In this document: positions 19,236 through 28,350 of the stretch, in pieces
How positions within the stretch are numbered: the stretch's first letter is position 1
How the letters are laid out: each line of letters begins with the position of its first letter
NCBI GenBank assembly: GCA_022841375.1
Contig: JALHRQ010000001.1
Location: 1-64,000 of the forward strand
DNA from: Burkholderiales bacterium
Lineage (GTDB): Bacteria; Pseudomonadota; Gammaproteobacteria; Burkholderiales; SG8-41
Reading direction: 5' to 3'
DNA: 64,000 nucleotides
Position numbers and translations under genes: made by a program
Notes under the pieces: generated by a model
The model's input: only the letters and a program-made list of their open reading frames with translations
The model's database searches: none
Told to the model about the DNA's origin: nothing

Positions 19236-19348
19236 GCATCTGATCTGCTCGCATCTCAACCTGCAGCATCAGCATCCTGCTGCGACACCCTGCGAAACAA
19301 AGGGCCGGATTGTAGCCCAATCCGGCCCCGATTTCCAGCTTTGCAGAC

Positions 19349-21757
19349 TCAGTGCTTGATCGCCGCCGGCGTTGCACCCTCTCCCGCGGGCGGCACCGGT
19401 ACCGCAGCCTCCTCGGGCAGTGCCTGAGGTTTGCGTTCCAGCGCCAGTTCCAGCACCTGATCGATCCATTTCACCGGATGAATGTCGAGCTTGTTTTTCA
19501 CGTTGTCCGGAATTTCCTTCAGGTCTTTCACATTTTCTTCCGGAATCAATACGGTCTTGATGCCGCCGCGATGTGCCGCCAGCAGCTTCTCCTTCAGACC
19601 ACCGATCGGCAGCACTTCGCCGCGTAGCGTGATCTCGCCGGTCATCGCCACATCGGCGCGCACCGGGATGCCGGTCAGCACCGACACCATCGCCGTGCAC
19701 AGGCCAATACCGGCGCTGGGACCGTCTTTCGGCGTTGCACCTTCCGGCAAATGGATGTGGATGTCGTTCTTCTGGTAGAAGTCCGCCTGGATGCCCAGAC
19801 GCTGCGAACGCGCGCGCACCACCGACATCGCCGCCTGCACCGACTCCTGCATGACCTCACCGAGCTTGCCGGTGGTGGTCATCTTGCCCTTGCCGACCAT
19901 GGTCGCCGCCTCAATCGACAGCAGTTCGCCGCCGACTTCGGTCCACGCCAGGCCATTGACCTGGCCGATCTGATTTTTCTTCTCGGCAATACCGAAGGAA
20001 TAACGCCGCACCCCGAGATACTTGTCGAGATTGCGCGCGCTCACCGTGATCTTGCGCTCCTTGCCGCCGCTGACCAGTTCCTTCACCACCTTGCGGCAGA
20101 TCTTGGACACTTCGCGATCGAGGCTGCGCACGCCGGCCTCGCGCGTGTAATAACGCACGATGTCGCGCAGCGCACTGTCCGACACCACCAGTTCATCACC
20201 CTTGAGTCCATGATTCTGCATGGTCTTCGGCAGCAGGTGATGCTCGGCGATATGGACTTTTTCGTCCTCGGTGTAACCCGATAAACGGATCACTTCCATG
20301 CGATCAAGCAGCGCCGCCGGGATGTTGAGTGTGTTGGCCGTGGCCACGAACATCACGTCCGAGAGGTCGTATTCGACTTCAATGTAGTGATCGACGAAAG
20401 TGTGGTTCTGCTCGGGATCCAGCACCTCGAGCAGCGCCGACGCCGGGTCACCCCGGAAGTCCATCCCCATCTTGTCAACTTCATCAAGCAAAAACAACGG
20501 ATTACGAACACCCACTTTGGACATGTTCTGAAGAATCTTGCCGGGCATCGAACCGATGTAAGTGCGACGATGACCGCGGATCTCGGCCTCGTCGCGCACG
20601 CCACCGAGTGACATGCGGATGAACTTGCGATTGGTCGCGCGGGCAATCGACTGGCCGAGCGAGGTCTTGCCGACGCCGGGAGCGCCGACCAGGCACAGGA
20701 TCGGCGCCTTCAACTTGTCGACACGCTGCTGTACGGCCAGGTACTCGACGATGCGTTCCTTGACCTTATCCAGACCGTAGTGATCCTCGTCGAGCACTTT
20801 CTCGGCGACTTTCAGGTCGGTGCTGATCTTGCTCTTCTTGCGCCAAGGCAGGCCGATCAGCGCGTCGATGTAGTTGCGTACGACTGTGGCTTCGGCGGAC
20901 ATCGGCGACATCAGCTTGAGCTTTTTCAGTTCGGCGTCGGCCTTCTTGCGCGCGTCCTTGGGCATGCGCGCACCACGGATCTTTTTCTCGATCTCGTCGA
21001 TGTCCGCGCCTTCCTCGGTTTCGCCGAGTTCCTTCTGGATCGCCTTGACCTGTTCGTTCAGGTAGTACTCGCGCTGGCTTTTCTCCATCTGGCGCTTGAC
21101 GCGGCCGCGGATGCGCTTCTCCACCTGCAGGATGTCGAGTTCGCCTTCGACAACCTTCAGCAGGTGCTCAAGGCGCTGCTTGACGCTGATCATCTCCAAC
21201 ACTTCCTGCTTCTGCTCCAGCTTGAGCGGCAGGTGCGCCGCGATGGTGTCGGCCAGACGGCCCGCTTCGTCGATACCAGCGAGCGAAGTCAGGATTTCCG
21301 GCGGAATCTTCTTATTCAGCTTCACGTACTGATCGAACTGCTGGATCATCGTGCGCCGCATGGCTTCGGTTTCGCTGTCCGTATCCGGTTCGCTGGCGAT
21401 CGGCGTCACCTGCACCGTGAAGTGCGTCTTGACGTCTTCTATGCTGTGGATGCGCGCGCGCTGGCTGCCTTCGACCAGCACCTTCACGGTACCGTCCGGC
21501 AGTTTCAGCATCTGCAGGATGTTGGCAATGCTGCCGACGTCATACAGGTCTTCCGGCGAAGGCTCGTCCTTGGCGGCGGATTTCTGCGCCACCAAAACGA
21601 TGCTTTTCCCGGCTTCCATCGCTGTTTCCAGCGCTTTAATCGACTTGGGCCGTCCCACAAACAGGGGAATGACCATGTGCGGGAACACCACAACATCCCT
21701 CAAGGGGAGTAGCGGAATTTCCAACTTGCTGATTTCATTACTGTTTTGGTCATTCAT
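19349..21757 (-). CDS. lon: ATP-dependent protease Lon (LonA)
   Basis: Cytoplasmic AAA+ protease that degrades misfolded and regulatory proteins. The 802-residue chain has the N-terminal LAN domain ([20 protein letters not shown]), a coiled middle region, the AAA+ module with Walker [13 protein letters not shown] and [10 protein letters not shown] (Walker B), and the serine-lysine protease domain with [10 protein letters not shown] (S681, equivalent to E. coli S679). The frame opens with a GTG at 21766, but that GTG is part of the Shine-Dalgarno AGGTGA of the ATG at 21757, which I take as the start. The C-terminal 25 residues are Pro/Ala-rich. It follows clpX in the tig-clpP-clpX-lon order common in Proteobacteria. 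Confidence 0.97.
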   Translation of the reverse strand: MNDQNSNEISKLEIPLLPLRDVVVFPHMVIPLFVGRPKSIKALETAMEAGKSIVLVAQKSAAKDEPSPEDLYDVGSIANILQMLKLPDGTVKVLVEGSQRARIHSIEDVKTHFTVQVTPIASEPDTDSETEAMRRTMIQQFDQYVKLNKKIPPEILTSLAGIDEAGRLADTIAAHLPLKLEQKQEVLEMISVKQRLEHLLKVVEGELDILQVEKRIRGRVKRQMEKSQREYYLNEQVKAIQKELGETEEGADIDEIEKKIRGARMPKDARKKADAELKKLKLMSPMSAEATVVRNYIDALIGLPWRKKSKISTDLKVAEKVLDEDHYGLDKVKERIVEYLAVQQRVDKLKAPILCLVGAPGVGKTSLGQSIARATNRKFIRMSLGGVRDEAEIRGHRRTYIGSMPGKILQNMSKVGVRNPLFLLDEVDKMGMDFRGDPASALLEVLDPEQNHTFVDHYIEVEYDLSDVMFVATANTLNIPAALLDRMEVIRLSGYTEDEKVHIAEHHLLPKTMQNHGLKGDELVVSDSALRDIVRYYTREAGVRSLDREVSKICRKVVKELVSGGKERKITVSARNLDKYLGVRRYSFGIAEKKNQIGQVNGLAWTEVGGELLSIEAATMVGKGKMTTTGKLGEVMQESVQAAMSVVRARSQRLGIQADFYQKNDIHIHLPEGATPKDGPSAGIGLCTAMVSVLTGIPVRADVAMTGEITLRGEVLPIGGLKEKLLAAHRGGIKTVLIPEENVKDLKEIPDNVKNKLDIHPVKWIDQVLELALERKPQALPEEAAVPVPPAGEGATPAAIKH

Positions 21758-21790
21758 TGGGGTCACCTGAGAGTTTCAACATAATTCAGC

Positions 21791-21815
21791 TTGGGGCGTG
21801 CGCCTGCAAATCAAG
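21791..21815 (-). promoter_or_regulatory. Candidate heat-shock (sigma-32-like) promoter of lon
   Basis: On the minus strand CTTGAT (21815-21810) is followed after 13 bases by CCCCAA (21796-21791). This resembles the sigma-32 consensus CTTGAA-N12-14-CCCCAT. It lies 34 bases upstream of the lon ATG in the 149-base clpX-lon gap. lon is heat-shock regulated in many Proteobacteria; the match here is by eye only. Confidence 0.45.
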
Positions 21816-21915
21816 CGCCGCATACAGATCATCCCATGAAAGTGGGGAAACCACTCCCTTGCCGTCCTTGCCGGACATCAAAACTGCTGCGGGGGCCTGG
21901 AGCACCCGCCTCCGG

Positions 21916-23184
21916 TCAGACGGTTGATCCGGCAACTTTGGGCTGGTCCGAGTAGATGAGCAAGGGAGCAGCGTCGCTGAGGATGGTGCCTTCATCAACA
22001 ACCACCTTGACGACGTTTTCCATCGACGGCAGGTCGAACATCGTGTTCAGCAGCGTGTGCTCAAGAATCGAGCGCAGGCCGCGCGCACCCGTCTTGCGTT
22101 CCATCGCCTTGCGCGAAATCGCCTTCAATGCGCCGTCACGCACTTCCAGCTCGACACCTTCCATGCTGAACATTTTCTGGAACTGCTTGAGCAGCGCGTT
22201 TTTCGGCTGCGTGAGGATTTCGATCAAGGCAGTTTCGTCCAGCTCGGCCAGCGTCGCCACCACCGGCAAACGGCCGACGAATTCCGGGATCAGCCCGAAC
22301 TTGATCAGGTCTTCAGGCTGGCAGTCGCGCAGCACCTTGGCCGTATCACGACGATTGTCCTTGCTGCGCACGTCAGCGCCGAAACCGATGCCGCTCTTTT
22401 CGGAACGCGCACGAATCACCTTGTCGAGGCCGTCGAATGCGCCACCGCAAATGAACAGGATGTTGGTGGTATCGACCTGCACGAATTCCTGATTCGGATG
22501 CTTGCGCCCGCCCTGCGGCGGCACCGAAGCCGTGGTGCCTTCGATCAGTTTCAGCAGCGCCTGCTGCACGCCTTCGCCCGACACGTCACGGGTGATCGAC
22601 GGGTTGTCCGACTTGCGCGAAATCTTGTCGATTTCGTCGATATAAACAATGCCGCGCTGCGCCTTCTCGACGTCGTAGTCGCATTTCTGCAGCAGCTTCT
22701 GGATGATGTTTTCGACGTCCTCGCCGACGTAGCCGGCTTCGGTCAGCGTCGTCGCATCCGCCATCACGAACGGCACATTGAGCAGCCGCGCCAGTGTCTG
22801 CGCGAGCAGCGTCTTGCCGGAGCCGGTCGGACCGACCAGCAGGATGTTCGACTTCGCCAGTTCAACGTCGTCGTTCTTGCCGACGCTGCGCAGGCGTTTG
22901 TAGTGGTTGTACACCGCCACCGAAAGGATTTTCTTGGCGACGTCCTGGCCGATCACGTACTGATTGAGGATGTCGCGGATCTCGTGCGGCACCGGCAGGT
23001 CGGATTTGGCGCCCTTGGCGGCATCGCCGCCCTGGGTTTCCTCGCGAATGATGTCATTGCAGAGTTCGATGCACTCATCACAGATGAACACCGACGGTCC
23101 TGCGATGAGCTTCCGCACTTCGTGCTGGCTCTTGCCGCAGAACGAGCAGTACAACAGCTTTTCACCGCTCACTTTTTCGGTCAT
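21916..23184 (-). CDS. clpX: ClpX, ATP-binding unfoldase subunit of ClpXP
   Basis: AAA+ ring that recognises, unfolds and feeds substrates to ClpP. The 422-residue protein has the N-terminal C4 zinc-binding domain (CSFCGKS...CDECIELC) used for adaptor and substrate binding. The Walker A is [15 protein letters not shown], the Walker [11 protein letters not shown], and the sensor/arginine region is near [10 protein letters not shown]. The IGF-type loop that docks on ClpP reads SGIGFGADV. All sequence features and the length are ordinary. It lies 63 bases downstream of clpP on the same strand, with lon beyond. Confidence 0.98.
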   Translation of the reverse strand: MTEKVSGEKLLYCSFCGKSQHEVRKLIAGPSVFICDECIELCNDIIREETQGGDAAKGAKSDLPVPHEIRDILNQYVIGQDVAKKILSVAVYNHYKRLRSVGKNDDVELAKSNILLVGPTGSGKTLLAQTLARLLNVPFVMADATTLTEAGYVGEDVENIIQKLLQKCDYDVEKAQRGIVYIDEIDKISRKSDNPSITRDVSGEGVQQALLKLIEGTTASVPPQGGRKHPNQEFVQVDTTNILFICGGAFDGLDKVIRARSEKSGIGFGADVRSKDNRRDTAKVLRDCQPEDLIKFGLIPEFVGRLPVVATLAELDETALIEILTQPKNALLKQFQKMFSMEGVELEVRDGALKAISRKAMERKTGARGLRSILEHTLLNTMFDLPSMENVVKVVVDEGTILSDAAPLLIYSDQPKVAGSTV

Positions 23185-23247
23185 TACCGCAACCCTTTGC
23201 TGACTGTTTTGATGTGACCGCCCGTCGTTTCAATCATCCGGCCCGGA

Positions 23248-23895
23248 TCAGGCTGCGACTACGTCGCCGCGGCTGGTCAGGACCTTGTCGACCAGACCGT
23301 AGTTTACCGACTGCTCGGCGGAAAGGAAGTTGTCCCGATCGGTGTCTTTTTCAATCGCCGACACGTCCTTGCCCGAATGTTTGGCAAGGATTTCATTCAG
23401 TTTTGCCTTGAGGTAGAGGATTTCCTTGGCATGAATCTCGATGTCCGAAGCCTGCCCCTGGAAACCGCCCATCGGCTGGTGAATCATTACCCGCGAGTTG
23501 GGCAGGCAGAAGCGCTTGCCGTTGGCGCCCGCGGTCAACAGCAGCGCGCCCATGCTCGCCGCCTGGCCCACACAAAGGGTGGACACGTCCGGCTTGATGA
23601 ACTGCATGGTGTCGTAAATCGCCAGGCCGGCTGAAACCGAGCCACCGGGGGAATTGATATAGAAGGAAATGTCCTTGTCAGGATTCTCCGACTCAAGAAA
23701 CAGCAACTGGGCGATGATCAGATTGGCGGTCGAATCATTGACCGGTCCGACCAGGAAAACCACGCGCTCGCGCAACAGGCGCGAGTAGATATCGTAGGCC
23801 CGTTCGCCGCGGCCGCTCTGCTCGATCACCATCGGCACCAGGCCGAGATTCTGCGGTTCCTGCATCATCGAGTACGGCTCGGTAAAGCCCTTCAT
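23248..23895 (-). CDS. clpP: ATP-dependent Clp protease proteolytic subunit
   Basis: Serine protease that forms the double-heptamer chamber of ClpXP/ClpAP. The 215-residue protein has the catalytic serine in [11 protein letters not shown] (S114) and the histidine in [10 protein letters not shown] (H139), with the Asp of the triad further on ([10 protein letters not shown] region). An N-terminal propeptide of about 14 residues is expected by analogy with E. coli. Its start codon overlaps the trigger-factor stop (ATGA), so expression is translationally coupled to tig. Confidence 0.98.
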   Translation of the reverse strand: MKGFTEPYSMMQEPQNLGLVPMVIEQSGRGERAYDIYSRLLRERVVFLVGPVNDSTANLIIAQLLFLESENPDKDISFYINSPGGSVSAGLAIYDTMQFIKPDVSTLCVGQAASMGALLLTAGANGKRFCLPNSRVMIHQPMGGFQGQASDIEIHAKEILYLKAKLNEILAKHSGKDVSAIEKDTDRDNFLSAEQSVNYGLVDKVLTSRGDVVAA

Positions 23896-25202
23896 TTGGC
23901 ATTCCCCATCAGTTCGTCGAACGTCACGGCTTCATCCTTGACCTGCGCTGTTGCCAGCGCCCAGTTCACCACGTTCTCTTCCAGCACCACCGACTCGATG
24001 TCACGCAAGCGCTCCGGCGACTGGTAGAACCATTTAACCACTTCCTGCGGATGCTCGTAACTCTGCGCCTGCTCTTCGACCAGGGCCCGCACCTGTTCCG
24101 GTTTGGCCTGCAGATTCTGCCCGCGCACCACCTCGGACAGGATCAGGCCCAAAGTCACCCGGCGCTGTGCCTGCTTCTCGAAAATGTCCGCCGGCAGCGG
24201 AATGTTTTCATTGACCGGGATGCCGCGCGACGCCAGATCCTGACGCGCCATCTGCTGCAGGCGCTCCACTTCCATGTCGACCAGTGCCTTCGGCACTTCG
24301 ATTTTGGTTACTTCCATCAGCGCGTCCATCACGCGCTCCTTGGTCCTGGCCTTCAGCCGCGCCTTGACCTCGCGCTCAAGGTTGCCGCGGATTTCCGTGC
24401 GCATCTTGGCCAGATCGCCGTCTTCTACGCCCAGGCTTTTCGCAAATTCAGCGTCGATCACCGGCAGTTTCGGCGCCGAGACCTCCTTCACGGTCACCGC
24501 AAACACTGCGGTCTTGCCCGCCACTTCCTTGCCCGCGTAATCATCGGGGAACTTCAGGTCAAACTTCTTGCTGTCTCCGGCCTTCATGCCAGGAAGGCTC
24601 TTTTCGAACTCCGGCAGGAAGCGGCCGTCACCAAGAACCACACTCTGGCCTTCGGCCTTGCCGCCGGCGAATTCCACGCCGTCGATGGTGCCGACATAAT
24701 CCATGGTCACGCGATCGCCGTTCTCCGCTGCGCGATCCGCCGCCTCGTAACTGACGCGCTGCTTGCGCATGATTTCCAGCGTCTTGTCGATCTCCGTTTC
24801 CGACACTTCCAGCGTGGCACGGGTAACGTTCGCTTTGGTCACGTCACCCACCACCACCTCGGGATACACCTCAAAGGTCGCGCTGTAGCTGAAATCGCTG
24901 GCGCCATCGACCGGCGGCGCGGCGTCGAACTTCGGATAGCCAGCAACGCGCAGGTTCTGTTGGGTAACGGCATCGCCGAAGGTTTTCTGCAGCGTGTCGC
25001 CGAGGACTTCCTGACGAACCTGCGGGCCGAACTGCTTGACCACCACCGTCAACGGCACTTTGCCCGGACGGAAGCCATCAATCCTGACGGTGCGCGTGAG
25101 TCGCTTGAGGCGTGATTCAACCTCCCCATCAATGTCTGCCATCGGCACCGTAATGTTCAGCTTGCGCTGGAGTGATCCCAGCGTTTCCAAATTCGCTTGC
25201 AT
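23892..25202 (-). CDS. tig: Trigger factor (ribosome-associated chaperone and prolyl isomerase)
   Basis: Binds nascent chains at the ribosome exit tunnel. The 436-residue protein shows the N-terminal ribosome-binding domain with the signature [12 protein letters not shown] (the family GFRxGKxP loop). A FKBP-type isomerase domain follows (about residues 160-245: [39 protein letters not shown]), then the helical C-terminal chaperone arms. Length equals that of E. coli (432). It is first in the tig-clpP-clpX-lon block; tRNA-Leu lies 34 bases upstream on the same strand. Confidence 0.98.
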   Translation of the reverse strand: MQANLETLGSLQRKLNITVPMADIDGEVESRLKRLTRTVRIDGFRPGKVPLTVVVKQFGPQVRQEVLGDTLQKTFGDAVTQQNLRVAGYPKFDAAPPVDGASDFSYSATFEVYPEVVVGDVTKANVTRATLEVSETEIDKTLEIMRKQRVSYEAADRAAENGDRVTMDYVGTIDGVEFAGGKAEGQSVVLGDGRFLPEFEKSLPGMKAGDSKKFDLKFPDDYAGKEVAGKTAVFAVTVKEVSAPKLPVIDAEFAKSLGVEDGDLAKMRTEIRGNLEREVKARLKARTKERVMDALMEVTKIEVPKALVDMEVERLQQMARQDLASRGIPVNENIPLPADIFEKQAQRRVTLGLILSEVVRGQNLQAKPEQVRALVEEQAQSYEHPQEVVKWFYQSPERLRDIESVVLEENVVNWALATAQVKDEAVTFDELMGNAK

Positions 25203-25236
25203 CGAAAATTCCCTGTTGAGTTAATCCGTAGCGCCC

Positions 25237-25321
<85 letters not shown>

Positions 25322-25399
25322 GCTGCAACAACGGCGCCCGGGCCCGCCTGGACCTGCATTTGCCGGCACCGCCGTCCTTTTGCAACCCCTTGATTGTAA

Positions 25400-25405
25400 T
25401 ATAAT
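25400..25405 (+). promoter_or_regulatory. Candidate -10 box upstream of hpnC
   Basis: A perfect TATAAT lies in a short AT-rich patch 59 bases upstream of the hpnC ATG. The -35 region is poor (CTTTTG at 17-base spacing, or TTGCAA at 14), so strength and identity are uncertain. Confidence 0.4.
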
Positions 25406-25463
25406 TGCTGTCAAACAAGGCCGCAGGCTGGCATCTGCACCCGAAATATAAGCCAAGCCCTTG

Positions 25464-26297
25464 ATGGAGCTCTCTTTTCCGCACCCCGTGGCCGTCGACC
25501 ATTACGAAAATTTCCCGGTTGCGTCCGTTTTGCTGCCTGCCCGGCTGCGGCGCCCGATCGCCCTGATCTATCGTTTTGCCCGCGAATCCGACGACTTTGC
25601 CGACGAAGGCGAACTGCCGGACGCCGAGCGCCTGGCCCTGCTGGCGACTTTCGGCCGCGAACTGCAGCGCATCGAACGCGGCGAGCCGCCCGGCATTCCA
25701 TGGTTCGCCGACCTCGCCGCGATAATTCGTGAACACGGTCTGCCGATCCAACTGTTCCACGACCTGCTGTCGGCCTTCGCCCAGGACGTCACCACCAAAC
25801 GTTATGCCGATTACGCCGGCGTGCTCGACTACTGCCGCCGCTCGGCCAACCCGGTCGGCCGCCTGCTGCTGTATCTCTACGACGCCGCCAGCGAACAGAA
25901 TCTGCAATACTCCGATGCCATCTGCACCAGCCTGCAGCTGATCAACTTCTGGCAGGACGTGGCGATCGACTGGCAAAAAGACCGTGTCTATTTCCCCCAA
26001 AACGACATGCATCGGCTGGGCGTCAGTGAAGCGCAGATCGCAGCCGGGGATACTGGCGGCCACTGGCGGGATCTGATGAATTTCGAGGTGCAACGCACGC
26101 GCGAACTGCTCTACAGCGGCCTGCCGCTGGGCCGCGTACTAAAAGGTCGCATCGGCCTTGAAATGCGCATGATCATCGCCGGTGGCGACCGCATTCTCGA
26201 AAAAATTACTGCGGTGCGCGGCGACGTCTTCCGCCACCGACCTGTGCTGACCAAACCGGACTGGGCGCTGATGCTGTTCCGCTCGCTGCTGTCATGA
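25464..26297 (+). CDS. hpnC: Squalene synthase-like HpnC (hydroxysqualene synthase)
   Basis: In the HpnCDE route HpnC converts presqualene diphosphate to hydroxysqualene. The 277-residue trans-isoprenyl-synthase-fold protein starts MELSFPHPVAVDHYENFPVA, a typical HpnC start. It has the two acidic diphosphate-binding motifs: SDDFAD near residue 38 and WQDVAIDWQKDRVYFP near residue 160. I begin at the ATG at 25464 rather than the TTG one codon earlier. Its stop overlaps the hpnD start (ATGA), so the pair is co-translated. No hopene cyclase gene is present here; hpnE lies 17 kb away at 43472. Confidence 0.92.
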   Translation: MELSFPHPVAVDHYENFPVASVLLPARLRRPIALIYRFARESDDFADEGELPDAERLALLATFGRELQRIERGEPPGIPWFADLAAIIREHGLPIQLFHDLLSAFAQDVTTKRYADYAGVLDYCRRSANPVGRLLLYLYDAASEQNLQYSDAICTSLQLINFWQDVAIDWQKDRVYFPQNDMHRLGVSEAQIAAGDTGGHWRDLMNFEVQRTRELLYSGLPLGRVLKGRIGLEMRMIIAGGDRILEKITAVRGDVFRHRPVLTKPDWALMLFRSLLS

Positions 26298-27142
26298 TCG
26301 ATCCGCACCAGTACTGCCAGGACAAGGCTGCCGGCAGCGGTTCCAGCTTTTATTACAGCTTTCTGTTCCTGCCGAAGGAACGCCGCCGCGCGATCACTGC
26401 GTTGTACGCCTACTGCCGCGAAGTGGATGACGTTGTCGACGAATGTGCCGACGCCGGCGTCGCGCGCACCAAGCTCGCGTGGTGGCGTGACGAAGTGGGA
26501 CGGATTTACACCGGCAAGGCCCAGCATCCGGTCGCACGCGCCCTCGCCGATATTGTGCAACCTTTCACCATCACCGAAGACCAGCTGCTGCTGGTGATCG
26601 ACGGCATGGCGATGGACCTCGACTACAACCGCTATCCGGATTTCGACACGCTGAAAACCTACTGCCATCGCGTCGCCGGCGTGGTCGGCCTGATGTCGGC
26701 GCGCATTTTCGGATTTAAGGACCCGCGCACGCTGGAATATGCCGCAGAACTCGGCCTGGCTTTCCAATTGACCAATATCATCCGCGACGTCGGCGAGGAC
26801 GCACGCCGCAACCGCATCTACCTGCCGCTGGATGAACTCGCCGCGGCGGGCATCGATGCCTCGCAGATCGTCCACGTCAGCGCGAAAGTTCAGGCGAGCG
26901 ACGCTTTCCGCCAGTTGATGGGGCTGCAGGTCGAACGTGCACTCGCGACGTATGACGCCGCATTTGGCAAACTGCCTGCTGGTGACCGCAAACCTCAATT
27001 GCCGGGCATCATCATGGCCGCCATCTATCGCACGCTGCTCGACGAAATCCGCGCTGACGGCTGCCGCGTACTGACACACCGTACTTCGCTGACGCCGCTG
27101 CGCAAGCTGTGGATTGCACTCAAGACCTGGATCAAGGGATAA
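26294..27142 (+). CDS. hpnD: Presqualene diphosphate synthase HpnD
   Basis: Condenses two farnesyl diphosphates into presqualene diphosphate, the first committed step toward squalene and hopanoids. The 282-residue protein carries both aspartate motifs (REVDDVVDECAD near residue 45 and RDVGEDARRNRIYLP near residue 165) and the N-terminal GSSFYYSFLFLPKERR of HpnD proteins. It is translationally coupled to hpnC by a 4-base overlap. The pair HpnC/HpnD needs HpnE to finish squalene; that gene is encoded elsewhere in this window. Confidence 0.94.
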   Translation: MIDPHQYCQDKAAGSGSSFYYSFLFLPKERRRAITALYAYCREVDDVVDECADAGVARTKLAWWRDEVGRIYTGKAQHPVARALADIVQPFTITEDQLLLVIDGMAMDLDYNRYPDFDTLKTYCHRVAGVVGLMSARIFGFKDPRTLEYAAELGLAFQLTNIIRDVGEDARRNRIYLPLDELAAAGIDASQIVHVSAKVQASDAFRQLMGLQVERALATYDAAFGKLPAGDRKPQLPGIIMAAIYRTLLDEIRADGCRVLTHRTSLTPLRKLWIALKTWIKG

Positions 27143-27157
27143 CAAAGGAATCGTTTG

Positions 27158-27913
27158 ATGGACCTGCAACTGAAGGGCAAAACCGCACTCGTCACCGGCA
27201 CCAGCCAGGGCATCGGCCGCAGCATCGCCAAAATGCTCGCCGCCGAAGGCGTAAAGCTGTGCATCGCCGCGCGCCGCAAAAACCTGCTTGATGATCTTGC
27301 AAAAGAAATCATCGCCGCCGGCGGCATTGCGCCCGCCGTCGTCGAAATTGACATCATGCAGGACGGGGCTCCGCAGAAACTCGCCGACGCCGCGCGCGCC
27401 GCGCTTGGCCACATCGACATCCTTGTCAACAGCGCGGGCGGCAGCCGCCCGGCGATTCCCATCGACGCACCCGAAGAAGAATGGGAGAGCGTGATGATGC
27501 TGAATTTCGTGCGCGTGCGTCAGCTCACCCACGCCGTGCTGCCGGATATGATCAAAAGCAACTGGGGACGCGTGATCAACCTCTCCGGCAAATCCGAACC
27601 TGACGCCCTGCTCGCCGCGACACCGGCCAAAGCCGCCATCCACGGCTGGTCCAAGGGCCTGTCGCGGAAGGTCGGCAAACACGGCATCACCGTCAACTGC
27701 CTGGCGCCGGGACGCATCATGAGCGAACAGATCCGCCGCAAATATTCAGCAGAATTCCGTGCCCACGAGGAACAGAACGAGATTCCGCTCGGCCGCTACG
27801 GCGAACCCGAGGAAATCGCCGCGATGGCGGTATTTCTCGCTTCACAGCGGGGCAGTTACGTCACCGGCACGGTGATTCCGGTCGACGGCGGCATGCGCCG
27901 CTTCGCGTTCTGA
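27158..27913 (+). CDS. Short-chain dehydrogenase/reductase (SDR)
   Basis: A 251-residue classical SDR: cofactor motif TGTSQGIGRSIAK near residue 13, NSAGG, a KSNWGRVINLSGKSEP segment, and the C-terminal GSYVTGTVIPVDGGMRRF. The usual catalytic Tyr-X3-Lys is altered: where YxxxK is expected the sequence reads ATPAKAAIHGW, with a lysine but no tyrosine at the -4 position, so the catalytic mechanism needs checking. The substrate is unknown. It follows hpnD by 15 bases and may be co-transcribed, but nothing ties it to hopanoid synthesis. I start at the ATG at 27158; a TTG lies one codon earlier. Confidence 0.82.
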   Translation: MDLQLKGKTALVTGTSQGIGRSIAKMLAAEGVKLCIAARRKNLLDDLAKEIIAAGGIAPAVVEIDIMQDGAPQKLADAARAALGHIDILVNSAGGSRPAIPIDAPEEEWESVMMLNFVRVRQLTHAVLPDMIKSNWGRVINLSGKSEPDALLAATPAKAAIHGWSKGLSRKVGKHGITVNCLAPGRIMSEQIRRKYSAEFRAHEEQNEIPLGRYGEPEEIAAMAVFLASQRGSYVTGTVIPVDGGMRRFAF

Positions 27914-27927
27914 ACGAACTCACCGCC

Positions 27928-28272
27928 ATGATCGCAGTCATCTTTGAAGTGTGGCCCGCACCGGGCCGCAAGCAGGAATACCTGGATCTCGCCGCCGGGC
28001 TGCGGCCCTTGCTGGAACAGGTCGATGGGTTCATCTCGATCGAGCGTTTCGAAAGTCTCAGCGAACCCGGCAAGATTCTTTCGCTGTCGGTATTCCGGGA
28101 CGAAGCCGCAGTCGAACGCTGGCGTCAGCTCGAGCAGCACCGAAGCGCGCAGGTTCGCGGCCGCGGCGGCGTTTTCCGCGATTACCGGTTGCGGGTCGCC
28201 GGCGTAATCCGCGACTACGGCATGATCCAGCGCGACCAGGCGCCTGAAGACAGTCGCAACACACACGGCTGA
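27928..28272 (+). CDS. Antibiotic-biosynthesis-monooxygenase-fold (ABM) protein
   Basis: A small 114-residue protein with the dimeric alpha/beta-barrel ABM fold: IAVIFEVWPAPGRKQEYLDL at the N-terminus, then VDGFISIERFES and KILSLSVFRDEAAVERWR, which are the usual conserved strands. Members include quinol monooxygenases, haem-degrading enzymes and many proteins without known function. It starts 14 bases after the SDR and is probably in the same transcript. I infer an oxidative or stress-linked role only from the fold. The Arg-rich C-terminal 30 residues are not part of the domain. Confidence 0.8.
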   Translation: MIAVIFEVWPAPGRKQEYLDLAAGLRPLLEQVDGFISIERFESLSEPGKILSLSVFRDEAAVERWRQLEQHRSAQVRGRGGVFRDYRLRVAGVIRDYGMIQRDQAPEDSRNTHG

Positions 28273-28350
28273 CGCTGAAAACGAGCCAGAGCCACATCAA
28301 CATGACACGGGACTGTGTTATGTATTGATCTCATTTTCGGAATACCACCC

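Noticed and set aside
21786-22001. 71-codon minus-strand frame across the clpX-lon gap
   Set aside because: Mostly an alternative frame of the clpX end; the remaining 30 codons in the gap have no start signal or motif.
26111-27682. 523-codon minus-strand frame opposite hpnC, hpnD and the SDR
   Set aside because: It spans three well-supported genes on the other strand and has no family motif.
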